Below, in pieces: positions 42,310 through 54,130 of a DNA stretch of 64,000 nt. Source of the stretch: Micrasema longulum. Taxonomy: Eukaryota; Arthropoda; Insecta; Trichoptera; Brachycentridae. A program made the position numbers and the translations under genes. Numbering within the stretch: the stretch's first letter is position 1; the number at the start of each line of letters is the position of its first letter. The notes beneath the pieces were generated by a model that was given only the letters and a program-made list of their open reading frames with translations, ran no database searches and was not told the origin of the DNA. The stretch is taken from assembly GCA_022494885.1 (NCBI GenBank), contig JAGVSM010002997.1, positions 62,001 through 126,000 of the forward strand, read 5' to 3'.

Positions 42310-43675
42310 ACGTATCTGACGTAACTGAAACGGGACTGTTAAAGATTCTATTAGATATAACTCTAGCAAATGAGTCTGGAAAATTAACGATACTTGCTCT
42401 CCTGGACATGAGTGCTGCATTTGACACAATTGACCATAGTTTTCTTATGGAAAGATTAGAAGTCACTTTTGGAATTTCTGGGCTCACTAAGGCTAATCCA
42501 ATCTTATCTTCCGGAGCGAACGCAATCAGTTCAAGTTGCGGGTAAAAAGTCTTAATTTACCCTTCTTAAATCTGGCGTCCCACAAGGTTCCGTGCTTGGT
42601 CGAATGCTCCTCACACTGTTCATTAACGATGTATCCAAAATTATTCACTCATTCGGATTACGTTTTCACTGTTATGCGGATGACCAACAAATCTATTTTT
42701 ACAGCTCTCCTCAAGATATAAACAATTTGAAAAATCGTGTGTCTCAATGCATCTAAACCGTCAAAAACTGGATGTCATCAAACAGACTCAAACTCAATCT
42801 ATCTAAATCGGAGCGAATTGACAGCGACAAAAAAGCGACAACACCTTTTAGACCAATCTCCAATTTCCATCCCAGGTTGTGATCTTACCCCTAGTACAAA
42901 CGTTAAACTACTGGGTGTTCATTTAGATTCAGATCTTTTTCTTCATTCTCAGATCAATAAAACGCTAAGTGCTGGTTTCTTCCATCTTCAACAGATCAAA
43001 TCCGTGTGAAGAAATATTCCTATAGATGCAACTAAAGCTCTTGTAAATGCTTATGTCGTTTCGCGTCTAGATTAAACTAGGAATAAACGCAAATCTCCCA
43101 AAATATCAAACTAATAAATTTCAATATGTTTTCAATGCAGCAGCAAGGCTTATTACGGAAGTAAAAAAATATTCTCACATCTTACAATATCTTCGAGATT
43201 TGCACTGGTTAAAAAGCCCAGAGAGAATAAAATACAAGCTGTGCTGGACAGTATTCAAATTCCTTCATGAAATGGCTCCAAAATACCTATCGGACTTTTG
43301 TATTAGGGAAAAATACATGTCAAAGAAAATCTACTCTTAGGTCAGCATTTGATTCAGGAAGAGGAAAACTTGTCGAAATCCGGCGCTCCCCAAACACTAG
43401 ATTTGGAGATCGTGCTTTTGCCGCCGCCGGCCCCTCTGCCTGGAACCAATTGCCTTCAAACTTACAAATCATCGACAGTCCTGGTCAATTCTGATCCCAA
43501 CTAAAATTCCACTTCTTTAAACTATCATACCCTCAATTTTAAATCTGGAAAAATAATATATCACTTAAGTTTAGTTAGAATGTAAGTTGAGATATACAAT
43601 TGTAACGCGCCTTTGAGGTGATTTTTTACAAAAATGGCGCTATATAAATCAGCCAAATATTATTTTTATTAGTTC
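42310..43675 (+). pseudogene. L2/CR1-type LINE, reverse transcriptase to 3' end
   Basis: Starts TETGLLKILLDITLANESGK, then LALLDMSAAFDTIDHSFLME (first catalytic Asp in D.SAAFDT.DH). After stops and shifts come SGVPQGSVLG-type sequence (as CCCACAAGGTTCCGTGCTTG), CYADDQQI (YADD, read across the frame at 42670), LTPSTNVKLLGVHLDSDLFL, INKTLSAGFFHLQQIKSV, KYLSDFCIREKYMS and finally GDRAFAAAGPSAWNQLPSNL. The 3' UTR ends CGCCTTTGAGGTG.. ..GGCGCTATATAAATCAGCC. At least five frame breaks and a small deletion near 43070 (after VSRLD). The upstream endonuclease is absent. Confidence 0.9.
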
Positions 43676-43814
43676 ATTAATGTTTACAAGTAATTTATAA
43701 AATAAGAGTAGTGTCATTTTTTTATTTTTTGAATATTTCTGCATTTAAAACATTATTTTTTATTGCTTGTAAACCAAATAAATAAAAGTAATCAAACTAA
43801 CGCTTAATTTAGTA
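43676..43814. other. No recognisable feature
   Basis: Short AT-rich spacer. Confidence 0.4.
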
Positions 43815-43885
43815 GCCAAATGTATTTACAACTCTAAAATTTATATGTTCGGGTAAATCACAAGAACGCAAATATTTGTTTTTCA
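43815..43885 (+). mobile_element. SINE family 1, 3' tail only
   Basis: ACAACTCTAAAATTTATATG, TTCGGGTAAATCACAAGAAC, GCAAATATTTGTTTTTCATT aligns to 3960-4035 without the tRNA-like head. Confidence 0.65.
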
Positions 43886-45072
43886 TTACAAAATAATGTA
43901 TGCAAACACACTAACCAATACACCTCAGGTGGACACATTTCTGTATACGAGAAGTAAACTACAAAAAGCTTAAAACACAACTTTACAGGAGAGAAAAATT
44001 AGTGATGTTTTATGCTTGTAACTTCTGGTATTTTTTAATGAGAGGATTTACATTTGTTTTTAAATTATGCATGCATTTTTAAATGTGCTTAATACTTTGA
44101 TATTTTTATTTTGGTTTTTAGATTTTTTAATGTTAAAAATCGAAATACATTTGTTTTCTCCTAAATACCTTGTATAACATCAAATGTTGTATAGAAAAAC
44201 AGCAGCTAATCCAAAAGATTTTTTCTCCAGGATGGAAAAAAACATTGTTTTGTTACTAGTGTAAGTGTTATGTGATGCGTATACATAAACAATAAATTAA
44301 ATTTTCACGAGTTTGTTGTCATACGTAATTTTGATAAACTATTTTTGAGGTTGAGCTATTTTTTTTTTTCAAGAAAAGCGAACTCTACGTTTGGTGAAAA
44401 ATAAGTAGTTTAGTATTTTAACTTGATTCCGAAGTTTTTTCAGTAAAGCATTTTTTTTAATGTTAAATAGTTTTATAGTGAATTTACTGTTTGTCAAATT
44501 TGTAGAATGTCTTTTATAAATTCATATTTTTTTTAATCGTTTAATTTGATACACCTTTCCGTTGCAATATCGTCTCTTTAGTTCGCTTTTGTTTAACATG
44601 CCATTTTAACGAAAAGTATACAGAAGTACTGAGAAAACTTTTATTTATAAAATTAAATTGATTTTTTAAATTGTTTTTAAAAAGTTCAACAAATTTTGTC
44701 TTTAGTTGTTGTCATTATTTATGCCTATTTCATAAAAAAAAAGAATAAGCTCTACAAACTCTGTTGTACAAAAACGAACTGGAGCGACGATATATGTAAG
44801 TAAATTTGATTATAATTTGTTTTGTGATTTTTTTAATATTTTGTTTAAGACAAAAGCGAATAAATGATAATTCTTAAAGACCATAAAATATTCACGTAAA
44901 ATTAGCACAATATTTGTATTCATATCGCAGTTTGCAAATTCCAGCTGTTAGTATTCTCATACATAATCGATAATAACGTCTCTCTAATAACGCATGCCAA
45001 TTAATTTCTCTGTAATTATAGCGAATGTGTACCGCAACTCTATGGCGATAAACTACAAAACTTTTTTTTTAA
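43886..45072. other. No recognisable feature
   Basis: AT-rich, no ORF in this interval reaches 60 codons, no repeat recognised. Confidence 0.45.
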
Positions 45073-45195
45073 TCCACTAGGCCAGGAGCCCAATCACAGT
45101 AGTGAATAACAGCACAGAACACCCAGGCTTTAAAAAAAAAACATAAAATATCTGTGTTCTCACCGGGAATCGAATCCTGAAACTTGCGTGTTTTG
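45073..45195 (-). mobile_element. SINE family 3, 5'-truncated copy
   Basis: AGGCCAGGAGCCCAATCACA, GAACACCCAGGCTTTAAAAA, TCACCGGGAATCGAATCCTG, AAACTTGCGTG match the copies at 25985 and 28685. Confidence 0.8.
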
Positions 45196-45254
45196 TTTAT
45201 TTATAACATATTGTTAATATTATTTATATAGTTTTATGTTATAATTAATATATA

Positions 45255-45345
45255 TTCGATTCCTAGCAGGGTGGACGTGAAATTTTGATTTTAAAGGTGG
45301 TTTAAGCGGAAATTTTTCATAATTCTTGGACTGGCGCCTGATACA
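45255..45345 (+). mobile_element. SINE family 2, internal fragment
   Basis: ATTCGATTCCTAGCAGGGTG, GACGTGAAATTTTGATTTTA, TTCTTGGACTGGCGCCTGAT correspond to B-box through body of family 2 (compare minus-strand copy at 63785-63965). Confidence 0.65.
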
Positions 45346-46639
45346 TAAAAATATTTAGAAGTATTTTTAACGTAAGTGACATTTAAAACAAATTTTTATT
45401 TGGTGTAATTTGTTTTTTTTAGATAAGTATTTTTTTATAAAGTACACGTTTTTTAAGATTTACGACAAAATATTTTTAAGGATTTTTTCAAATACGTAAA
45501 TATATCAATATTTAATCTCTGTTATTGAAAAATCTCAAAACATTTCAAAGTTTTCTGCATATTTAAGCGACTGGAGTTTATTTCAGAAGCGACCTACTTT
45601 AAAAATACAATCTATTACGTCATTCCCAAGCGAGCAATCAAATGGCAAATATGGCTTCTATTTAGCATTTTCATCTTCTGGGCGAAATTTATTTTACACT
45701 TGCCCCTAATGAAACGTTAAATCACCTGATTTTTACACCCTACCAAGACTTTGCATGTATTTATAAGCTTCGAGGTTTGTATTAAATTTTCAACAAACTC
45801 TCGGAGAACACACCGAAACAGTAATAAACTTTAAATATATTATTGTTTTTCCTGGAAAATTGCTTTTTCGCCTTGAGACGAAGCAAAATTTACATTTTAT
45901 GTAAATGGTGATCCAATTTCAACATGACGGGTATTAAAATACGCAATAAACTTCTGAATACTAATTAATTCATTAGTTTCCTCAAAACTTTGCAATATTT
46001 GCCAATCTAATTGCAATAAACTGAAAGCAACAGTGTTTTTTGCATATCAATGTCATTGATTTTTTATATATTTTTTTAAAATTGTGGATTTGTTTTTAAA
46101 TGTTTTTTTTTAACGAGAGATTTGTTAATATTCTCATCAAATAAGGTATGTTTTATTTATTAACTCTGCATATTCTTGGGTGGGTTGAACTTTGTTTTAA
46201 CCTTCAGGTAATTTCATACTACTTACCCAGAGCATTCAAGAAGAAAAAATATCCAGTAATATAATATAATATATATTACCACTAGCATTTTATGCCAAGA
46301 TGCCCAACAACATACCCTGACTTTGCCAGGCCATATCATCGAATGGATCGAGAGTTTTCCTGGTGTACGAAACGTAAATTTTCAGCTTCTTTCAAAAAGT
46401 GCTGAGATTGCGGGTAGCATAAACAGGAGCCGTTTTAAACAGTGTCAAACCTGTATGGATATCAATCAGACATTTACTAGGTTAATACTAAATGTCCCTA
46501 TTCAACGCCTCATAGCTTCTCCTCTACTATTATAGCAATTTAAAGAGTTCGGAGAAAAGGTGCCTCAGAAAAACGCTGGGTGTTCGGAGGTATATAAGGA
46601 ATGTAGAAAAAAGATAACGGATGCAACAACCTCCGGTTA
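45346..46639. other. No confident feature; one unrecognised frame
   Basis: 46323-46535 (+) reads MPGHIIEWIESFPGVRNVNF.. in a block of higher complexity (46290-46630). I do not recognise it. It lies immediately before a LINE K tail and could be another part of that element. Confidence 0.3.
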
Positions 46640-46990
46640 CAAGCGTCATCAAGTAGTGACAATCATCATCTTCTTTCATAGTAGCTGCTCGATTGTGGAA
46701 TAATCTACTTTATTTACATTTAAGTAAATATTGAAATGTCACGATCTAAATATTTAAGTTCTTCTTTTATCCTTTTTCTTTCCTTCCTATCCCCTCTCCT
46801 CTCTTCATAGTAAAGCGTTAATTTTTGTAGTTAATCTTTGTTTTAAATTTTGTATAAAATCATAAGATTCAATATGTCCGTGTGCTTTTAATTTTCTCAA
46901 ACTGAACGGTTTGGCTAGGTAGGAAGAAATTGCCTTTAGGTAATATTCCCGCCCTTATATAAATATATATTGTATAATACAAAGTGTTAA
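46640..46990 (+). pseudogene. LINE family K, ORF C-terminus remnant plus 3' UTR
   Basis: GTAGCTGCTCGATTGTGGAA-TAATCTAC translates VAARLWNNL, the typical end of a CR1/Jockey ORF2. The UTR shares TCTCAAACTGAACGGTTTGG, GTAGGAAGAAATTGCC and a TATATAAATATATAT end with 60350-60460. Confidence 0.65.
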
Positions 46991-48041
46991 ATGAACAAAA
47001 TCAAGCATCAATTTGGCTGGCTAGGCTTTAAACACGTTTGCTTACTTTACAAGGCATCATGTTCTCTTGGTCATGCACGTCCACGGCTGATAGTTCGTCG
47101 GCAGTTTACGTCTTAGCTATGAAACGCGCACCCAAAATTTTGTGCATACCATATGCTTCACCATATGCTTAATTATTATTAAAATCTCAACTGCTTTTTT
47201 CTTATTTGTGCCTAACACCTGTACACTAGGCAAGCGTATATTAACTTTTTAAGGCCCTGATTTTTATTTCTGTAAAAAAAAAATGTTATTATTATTTGTT
47301 TATTAAGTTGCAGGTGGTATAAATTTGACTACTGCTAGTGAAAAAGTAAACAACTCAGTCAGAGACGAGTAACTAATGTAAGCGAAAATGTCATGTCTAT
47401 ATTGTATTATCACGGTTCGAGTATTAAAAAAATACATTAAATATGTGGTTAGTTTTTCATACCACGCTGTGCTTCAAAGACTTAAAAAAGAAAATATTAC
47501 TTATTATAAATGAAATTTTTCATGATTTTCGTTAATTAACTTGTTAAATAATCTACAATGATTGAAATATTCACTGTTTTATTAAAGGCATTCACACCTT
47601 GTCCCTCATCTCAACTTAAAAAAAACATAAGAGTTGTTTATTAATAATATCATTTAAAAGTAATTTTCTCTTAAAAAGCATTTTAAATCAATTCTGGAAT
47701 TTAAAGTGTAATATGCACAAAGTTTTCTATAATGGTTATACTGCTGCATAATTTTTGGTTTACCACATGCAAAGGAAGTCATAAGTTTTACTTACCGAAC
47801 GGAAATAACAAAGTGCTTTCTTCCGAGTAAAACAAATTAATTGCTCGAATTAAATGCATTTAATCATAAGTTTTAATGACTATCTTTATTACCTGCACCA
47901 TAACGAATAAACTGCTTTTGCGAATAACTTATAAAGCATCATTTCTGTAATACAAAACCTTAAATTCGCTTTACAAAGGTGACTCCGTGTAGCATTTGGT
48001 TTATATTGCCTTGAAATATTTATTTTGATAGTGAATTTCAT
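46991..48041. other. No recognisable feature
   Basis: AT-rich. 47040-47160 is more balanced (CACGTCCACGGCTGATAGTT, CGTCGGCAGTTTACGTC) but unmatched. Confidence 0.35.
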
Positions 48042-48467
48042 TAGGGTTCGAACTGTCAGTAGGGTGGCAGTGAATAACATCTTGCCGGAGGTTGTGCTTC
48101 TATAAAATGCTGCGAACGCCCAGTTGCATTCCACCGGCAACACTACCGACTAGTCCAGCTTGTTAGCGTTCACGTCGCGAACCCTGGGCAATGGGATCAC
48201 ACTCATAACGATGTGATTACAGCAGATAACGAGGAGATGAAAGACGAGTTTCTGGCGCCTCCAAACCAGAACCAACTAGCTAAAGGAAGGTAACCGCGAC
48301 AGAAAAATCCACCAGAAAAGGCAACGGGAAACCACTCTGGTAATCTTTTCCCAGGAATCTCTATGGCGAGTACATCCAATAAGCAGTTGTCCTGGCTGCG
48401 GAGTAGCGCAGGACCGAAATGCTTTTACTATAGTGATCACCAACGTCAGAGGGATCTGATAAGGCAC
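48042..48467 (+). mobile_element. Family Y repeat, about 430 bp (copy 1)
   Basis: Begins AGGGTTCGAACTGTCAGTAG, contains GCCCAGTTGCATTCCACCGG, AACACTACCGACTAGTCCAG, AAAGGCAACGGGAAACCACT, TTTTCCCAGGAATCTCTATG and ends CCAACGTCAGAGGGATCTG, then an AAGAAGAAT tail. A well-conserved inverted copy is at 59431-59865. Internal frames (63 aa minus, 72 aa plus) are not shared between copies, so it is probably non-coding, perhaps a LINE 3' UTR or a SINE. The AAG-type tail points to target-primed reverse transcription. Confidence 0.85.
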
Positions 48468-48494
48468 AGCAAGAAGAATAATGAATTTAATAAA

Positions 48495-48700
48495 AATATT
48501 TATAAAATTCCTTGTATTTTATTAATATTTTTGTACATAAATTTTGATTTCACTTTTTACCGCTTCGATATTTACCGATAAAGAAAGCATTTGTAATCGC
48601 GGCTTACAGTCCGTATTATTATGAAAAGTTAAAATGTATCTTCAATTTTATCTACAAAGTAAAATTAAGTTTTCTGTATGAAAACACTTGCTTAGTTAAG
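48495..48700 (-). repeat. Tandem 245-bp unit, end of one copy and start of the next
   Basis: The reverse complement reads TTTTCATACAGAAAACTTAA, AGATAAAATTGAAGATACA, then a new unit GCCGCGATTACAAATGC, TTTATCGGTAAATATCG. It is continuous with 49226-49410 once the LINE at 48712-49225 is removed. Confidence 0.7.
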
Positions 48701-48711
48701 AAGATCGCTGT

Positions 48712-49225
48712 TTACTATTATACATGGGGGTCCATCATGACATACTTAATGGACGCTTTGATAGCCCGGCTCTTATGTCAGAGTTATCATTGAATGTCCC
48801 TGGCTACCGCACCCGTCATACATCGAGCTCTCTTTTTCATATGCCAGCAGTTTGTACGAACTATGCCCAGAACTCTCTACTCATACGTTTAGCTCGTGAG
48901 TATAATTTGGAATTTCCCCTTATTAATTTCTTTGATGGTAACAAATAAACATTTAAAATCAGCGTTTTAAAGCACATATTTTTCTCGTATCCTTAGTAGT
49001 TTCTAAAATAAAATCTTATTTTATTAGTCATCTTCATGTTTTATATCTTTTTCACACTTATGCAATAATAAACACACACATGTCCACCCTCTCACACACT
49101 TACACTCACCCAAGCACACTAACATGTATTGTATAAGTATTTCTGTGTCATTTGTTCTATTATCTGTATATTTTATTTGTTATATCTTTTCACGTGTATT
49201 GCTGTTGATATCCTCAATAAATAAA
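48712..49225 (+). pseudogene. LINE family J, ORF2 C-terminus plus 3' UTR (inserted in tandem repeat)
   Basis: The 74-codon frame 48724-48948 reads DILNGRFDSPALMSELSLNV-PGYRTRHTSSSLFHMP and YAQNSLLIRLAREYNLEFP, the L.G..D.P.L...I...VP...LR....F.....N..P..R......N. pattern that ends Jockey-type ORF2. The UTR (CACACACATGTCCACCCTCT, CACACTTACACTCACCC, ACATGTATTGTATAAG) matches 12528-12795, and the element ends with TCAATAAATAAAATTAAAAA. Confidence 0.75.
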
Positions 49226-49410
49226 ATTAAAAATACATTAAATGAACATTTTTCTTTCTTAATATGTTCAATCACAGATAACCGACTAATATACTATGAT
49301 TTTTTTTACAAATATATACATTTTCGTACTTAAATATCGATGTTCGCTTACACCGTCTCGATCTATACCGATAAAAATAGCGTTTGTAATTGTAGTCAAG
49401 GTGGGTTATA
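49226..49410 (-). repeat. Tandem 245-bp unit, first part
   Basis: The reverse complement reads ATTACAAACGCTATTTTTAT, CGGTATAGATCGAGACGGTG, GTACGAAAATGTATATATTT, TTAGTCGGTTATCTGTGATT, aligning to both units at 17495-18012. Confidence 0.7.
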
Positions 49411-49917
49411 ATTTTTTTTTTTCCGAAACATCTCTACAGCTTCGAACTTCTGCTGGGAGAGCATCCCATGTCATAGGACCTGTGACCCTAAATGTACGCT
49501 CACCAAATTAAGTTCGCCAATAGGGAAATATAACCTTTTTAAAAACATTTTAAAGTAAATTGAGTCTTCAAAAAATTGTCCAGTAAAAAAAATTTTTGTT
49601 ATTTATTAGTTGCATTAAAAATATCTTTAAATTCGTTATTTCAAATTCCCGCAAAAACGTTTATTCCATTGGCCACGCCCCAAATACGTCACGATTCATG
49701 TTTATGTGTTCCTGACCATTAAAATTTGCTTAGAACATTGTCACAAACCTTGAAGTCACAACTATCAAAGCCAAACATGTCGCGTTTTTCTAGTGATGTA
49801 TTTTAAAAAATACCTTTATTAAATTAATGTATGAAAACATCTATCCACAATATCATTTTTGATTTTGAAAATACAATTAATTGTTTCAAACCATTTCATA
49901 TATTTTTATCGGTATTC
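49411..49917. other. No recognisable feature
   Basis: 49430-49510 is GC-richer and reads RTSAGRASHVIGPVTLNVRS in one frame without a match. The rest is AT-rich. Confidence 0.35.
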
Positions 49918-50429
49918 GTAAAATAGCAGTTCAAAATGGAGCTCTAGTGCCAACTCTAATGTATGGGAGCGAAGTATGGAATTGGAAAAAGAATGATGAA
50001 AGTAGGTTAAATGCTGTCGAAATGCGATCCCTCAGGCGAATATGTGGTGAAACGATGTATGATAGGTGCACAAATGTCGAGATCCGTGAACTGTGGAAGG
50101 CTGAGATATGCATTATTGACAGAATCAAGAAAGGGGTGCTGCGTTGGTTTGGACATGTAGAGCGAATGGACAACAAAAGAACGGCTAAAAATATCTCCGA
50201 TGCGAGTGTTGATGGATGCAGAAAACGAGGAAGGCCGAGAAAGACATGGCACGAGCAAGTCCATCAAATACTTGAAGATGGACATGTCAAAAGTAGGAAT
50301 AATCGGCGTGCGTGCATGAGAAGATGTATGAATGTAGAGGAAGCGAGGTCTGTATGCAAAGATAGAGTGATAGGGCGTTCTATTCTCTCTGCCTACGCTA
50401 ATTATATGCAGCCTTTTCAATATCTGTAA
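49918..50429 (+). pseudogene. RTE-like LINE, ORF C-terminal region (longest open frame in window)
   Basis: The 182-codon frame 49881-50429 contains LINE sequence from about 49918: AVQNGALVPTLMYGSEVWNW, RLNAVEMRSLRRICGETMYD, VLRWFGHVERMD, RKRGRPRKTWHEQVHQILED, NRRACMRRCMNVEEARSVCK and GRSILSAYA. This is the conserved C-terminal region downstream of the polymerase in RTE-like elements. No frameshift, but the fingers/palm and endonuclease are missing and the first residues come from flanking DNA, so it is a 5'-truncated insertion. The 137- and 81-aa minus-strand ORFs are its shadows. Other copies: 12020-12527, 57070-57190, 62805-63335. Confidence 0.9.
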
Positions 50430-50824
50430 CTGATCGAAGTAAGACGTTTGTCAGCAAGTTTATCTGGAATGCATAGTTCTTTTATTTACTTTGGACCAGT
50501 GCGCTGCCTTCAGCGTTGTGCAATATCTATGGGTTATACTTTATTATACACAAATTGTTTTTAAAATGTAAACATTTACCTTTTATTTTAAACCAAAACT
50601 GGCAGGACGTTTGCTCAGAGGCACCTTTTCTTTATTGCACCAAGAGTTTCTAATATTTTGGAAGAGCGTTTTAAGCTCTCATGGATTGAAATCTATTTTC
50701 AAGAGGAGGATTTTGGACTGAATTTTCCTTGGAGGAAAATTGAAATTCTTTAATAATTTTTAATTCGAAAAAATTGGAAGCATTAAAACGGTTGTCTTTT
50801 AAAATTTAGCGTTGGAGCTAGGAT
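50430..50824. other. No confident feature
   Basis: 50590-50760 includes GGCACCTTTTCTTTATTGCA, CAAGAGTTTCTAATATTTTG and GGACTGAATTTTCC, with no coding or repeat match. Confidence 0.35.
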
Positions 50825-51000
50825 CATAATTGCCCTTGGCAAGGTTTGAATTTTGCGCCCCCCGAGACTTATTTTCTAAGAGAAATAAAAAAAGAAGGCT
50901 GTGGGTCTGCAAAATGCTTCTCCCTGAGGGTTGCGCCCCTGGCAGCCGCGTCGCTGGACAGTCATTAGCCTGAGCTGAGTCTAAAATAATACAATTTATT
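50825..51000 (+). repeat. Family Z repeat (copy 1)
   Basis: GGCTGTGGGTCTGCAAAATG, CCTGAGGGTTGCGCCCCTGG, CAGCCGCGTCGCTGGACAGT. The inverted copy at 59936-60035 reads, reverse-complemented, TGTGGGTAGGCAAAGTGCGC, CTGAGGGTTGCGCCCTTGGC. Confidence 0.7.
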
Positions 51001-51649
51001 TTTTCATGATCAGTATATGAAGCGTCAATGTATTTTTAAGGCAAAATTTCAATATATGTATATTATATTACGTAACTTTACGTATGTTTTGGATATTATT
51101 GTCTACATATTTCTCGTTTCTTGAGTAAAAGTTCTTGTTTGTCATTGTTTAAAATTGAACTTTCTATTTAAAGTAATGTTAAATATATTACGGTATGTTT
51201 ATAAAATAATAAAAAGCTAGTTTATCAATTTTTGTTGAGTTAAAATAATACAGTGGTAGAACTTCATTAAAAAAATAACTCGTTAGTTAAATATTTCCAG
51301 CATAATAACAAAAGAGTAAATATTTGTATTTAATTTGAAACTTTTCAATACAACATTCGTCACATAACTCTCTGAATAAATATTTCTAAACAATCAAATA
51401 GGGATCAAATTGAAATATTTGGTTTTATGGTTTCCCATGCACTACAATGTATATTCGCGAGAGTTAATTTAAAATTTGATTATATTTCCACAAAGTCAAC
51501 AAACTAAGAACTCACTTTGAAAATAGAGATATGGTACAAAAGTTTGATTGTGTGTTGTGAACAAAAAAACAATACGTATTGGTGACTTTTTATTCTTGAT
51601 CTTCATTGCATCAGGATGGAAAACATTTTTGAGGGAGAAACGGGATGAA
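51001..51649. other. No recognisable feature
   Basis: AT-rich spacer. Confidence 0.4.
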
Positions 51650-51785
51650 TAGGGTTGTGGTCCAGTAGTGGACTCATGTTGCCGACTCACGGATCAGAAG
51701 TCTGAGGTTCGATCCTCACTCTACCCCAACCTGATTCCCATTTTCTAATAGTAAGTTTACAACTCGTTGAAAATGGCCACCGTTA
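51650..51785 (+). mobile_element. SINE family 1, head and body
   Basis: AGGGTTGTGGTCCAGTAGTG, TTGCCGACTCACGGATCAGA, TGAGGTTCGATCCTCACTC (B-box), CCCAACCTGATTCCCATTTT, ACAACTCGTTGAAAATGGCC match the copy at 3846. The 3' tail is absent. Confidence 0.8.
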
Positions 51786-51999
51786 TTGAATTTTTCGGTA
51801 TTTTATTATATTTTATTTGGAAAACCAACAGTTCTACATACATATTTATAGTAAACAAACAGATAAAGTGTATAAACTCAGTACTAATAACAGATTTCCA
51901 CAAAGTATACAAAGTTATCAAATAAAATATATTACATTTTAAATAATACATATAAGTTTATATAAATAAAAATGTTATTTTCATGTAATATTTATCAAA

Positions 52000-52425
52000 A
52001 AATATTTTTTTTTTATTTTTTTAATTAAGATCAGTAAGTTATTGTAAATTGAGATAGGATAAGAAGGGGAAGGGAGATGTACATATTTATAGTTTTAATG
52101 TCTACCGAGTTACATAATGCATTTTAGTTGCATAATGTCTTTTAATTGAACACTGAAAAAGTCTTACGAAAAAAAGAATTTTTAACATACGATGTTTTAC
52201 TTATTGGTACATGAAACAAGTGGTATTTGGTGGTCTACAAATCCTGGCTGGCACATGTATTGTTATTAATCTAAGTAGTTCTGTACAGTCAACCTATTCC
52301 TGTCATAATTTTGTGAAGCAGTAGTTGGTCCGCACACACTCTGCGGTATTGTTGAGAAGTGATTTTATGGTAGGTGGAAGCAACGAGAGTTGATACATTA
52401 AAAAAATACCGGTTTCGTATTTTAG
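52000..52425 (-). pseudogene. Jockey-like LINE C-terminus, decayed
   Basis: Reverse complement 52420-52150 reads in pieces ..NTAECVRTNYCF, then ELLRLITIHVPARICRP. The EL+..I...VPAR..R pattern is that of Jockey-type ORF2 C-termini. Frames are broken and the downstream AT-rich part (to 52000) is probably UTR. Confidence 0.5.
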
Positions 52426-52619
52426 GTACTTTATAAATTTGTATATTATAAGAATGCTTATATTTATCAAATATATTTATTTATCCTAATAAAACTATCA
52501 ATTCGTTTTAACTGAATACAGCACTTTGATTTTCAATTTTTTATTTCAATTTATTCATATATATGTACGTTACAAAATGGAATATCTTAATTGATACATA
52601 AAAAAATAAATAAAGTAAT

Positions 52620-53125
52620 TAGGCAAAATTAGGTATATTTTTTAAAAACACATAAGTATACATTATATCCAAAAAATAATATGTTGAAAAAGTAAGAGAA
52701 TCTTGTAACGAAAAACTCTCTCAGAGACGTGAAAAAGTCCGAAGTAATATTATTCAACATAGATATAGTCCTTCCAACGGGCAAAACCATTGGCAGGTTG
52801 GTCCTGTATATTGGAATATGAATCAGTATATGCTGACGCTGTCTAAGGTTATTATCCGGAACATACAAGCTAGTGATCCGCATAATTTCAGGGTTGTCAA
52901 TAATACCGCGCAACAATCGAAAGAAGTGCGTAGTTAAATACACATTCCTTCTGGTCTTCAAACTGCTGTAACCATGCATACCCTGGAGAAACTCAGTGGG
53001 ATAAAACCATGGATAATATCCGCACTCCCTTATGTAGAGAAACCGAAGAATTTGATGAAAATTAAGACGGATAGTGAAGTGACGACTTATGTCCCAATTA
53101 ATGTTTCAAAAAATACTGTAAAAAA
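52620..53125 (-). pseudogene. Jockey-like LINE, ORF2 C-terminal fragment
   Basis: Open on the minus strand from about 53110 to 52629 (over 150 codons, ATG at 52979 internal): ILRFLYIRECGYYPWFYPTE, YSSLKTRRNVYLTTHFFRLL, GIIDNPEIMRITSLYVPDNN, RTNLPMVLPVGRTISMLNNI, TSDFFTSLREFFVTRF. The SL..RR....L..L......ID.PE....I...VP....R......RT......R.....N pattern is typical of the region after the thumb. No frame break over this stretch, which is unusual for this window. Confidence 0.7.
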
Positions 53126-54064
53126 AATATTTAAATAAACTACATCAATGTAATAAATAATAAATGACTGAAGCTTCATAAAGCGTAAGAGTTCATTACA
53201 GATTTTATAATAATAAGCATAACTTTTTGAAAATTGATTTCAGAACATTGTAGCTATACAGGTGTTTTATAAAATTAGAAAAACTTAGTAGAATAAATAC
53301 AAGAAACAGATTTAAATATTAATTTAAACTTACATTCATAAAACAGGTCCAATATTGTGATATAAATACGTTCATACGACAATGGGTGATACAAAATGGT
53401 GTATACTGGTACGAGTATAACACAATTTTGGCTGAAGTGACGCATCAGTCACATTGTATTTTTACTGTCCATGTATTTTTATGTAATTTTTTGGTCCTAA
53501 AATAATTGAGTGCTATTACAATACGATTTATTTTTAGAATACTGAAAATAAACTTATGTTTTCCATATAAAAAATATTAACCACCCCTCTTTAAGGTAGC
53601 ATCAGCTTTTCTTCTCTACTTTTCCGCCCACCCTTAAATTCAGGAAGAAAATTGAACAAAAATGTAATGATTTATAAGCCACCCCTCGTAAATGAATTAC
53701 TTTCACTTTTATTTGCCATTCAAGATTTTACAAGCTCTAGATAATTATGATGGACGAGTTTTTGTTCCCGAATTGGAGTTTCCATTTAGAAAACATTGAA
53801 TTGGATAAATATATTGTAAACCGTTGCAAAGCCTCGTTTGTGGAATTCGATTTACGATTTTTCCGGAATTATAACGGTTCATTTATGAAATTGCCCAGTT
53901 AAGTTTTATTCATAATCCCTAATATTTTGTTCAGTGACGTTTATGCTCTCATAAGTTGTTCTTGTGATTTTCATAATATTTTTTAGCCATATTTAAGGAA
54001 CACTTTGTATTATAAAACCTAATTATTTTACTGTTTTACGGAGGTTTCTGCACCACAACGCGAG
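53126..54064. other. No recognisable feature
   Basis: AT-rich spacer, no ORF above background. Confidence 0.4.
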
Positions 54065-54130
54065 TGTATTGGGGTCAGATATAATGAGTAGAAATTTATT
54101 TTTAAATAAATTAAGGGGCACGTCAAATAA
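54065..54130 (-). mobile_element. LINE family J fragment
   Basis: AATTTATTTTTAAATAAATT followed by AAGGGGCACGTCAAATAATG matches 33285-33322. Confidence 0.55.

Noticed and set aside
50007..50420. 137-codon minus-strand ORF, similar to the ORF at 56986-57204
   Set aside because: Both are antisense shadows of the RTE-like coding sequence. The similarity is explained by the sense strand.
49881..50429. Longest ORF (182 codons) as a host gene
   Set aside because: Its sequence is the C-terminus of an RTE-like retroelement (MYGSEVWNW, RWFGHVERMD, GRPRKTW) repeated at three other loci, and its start codon lies in flanking DNA.
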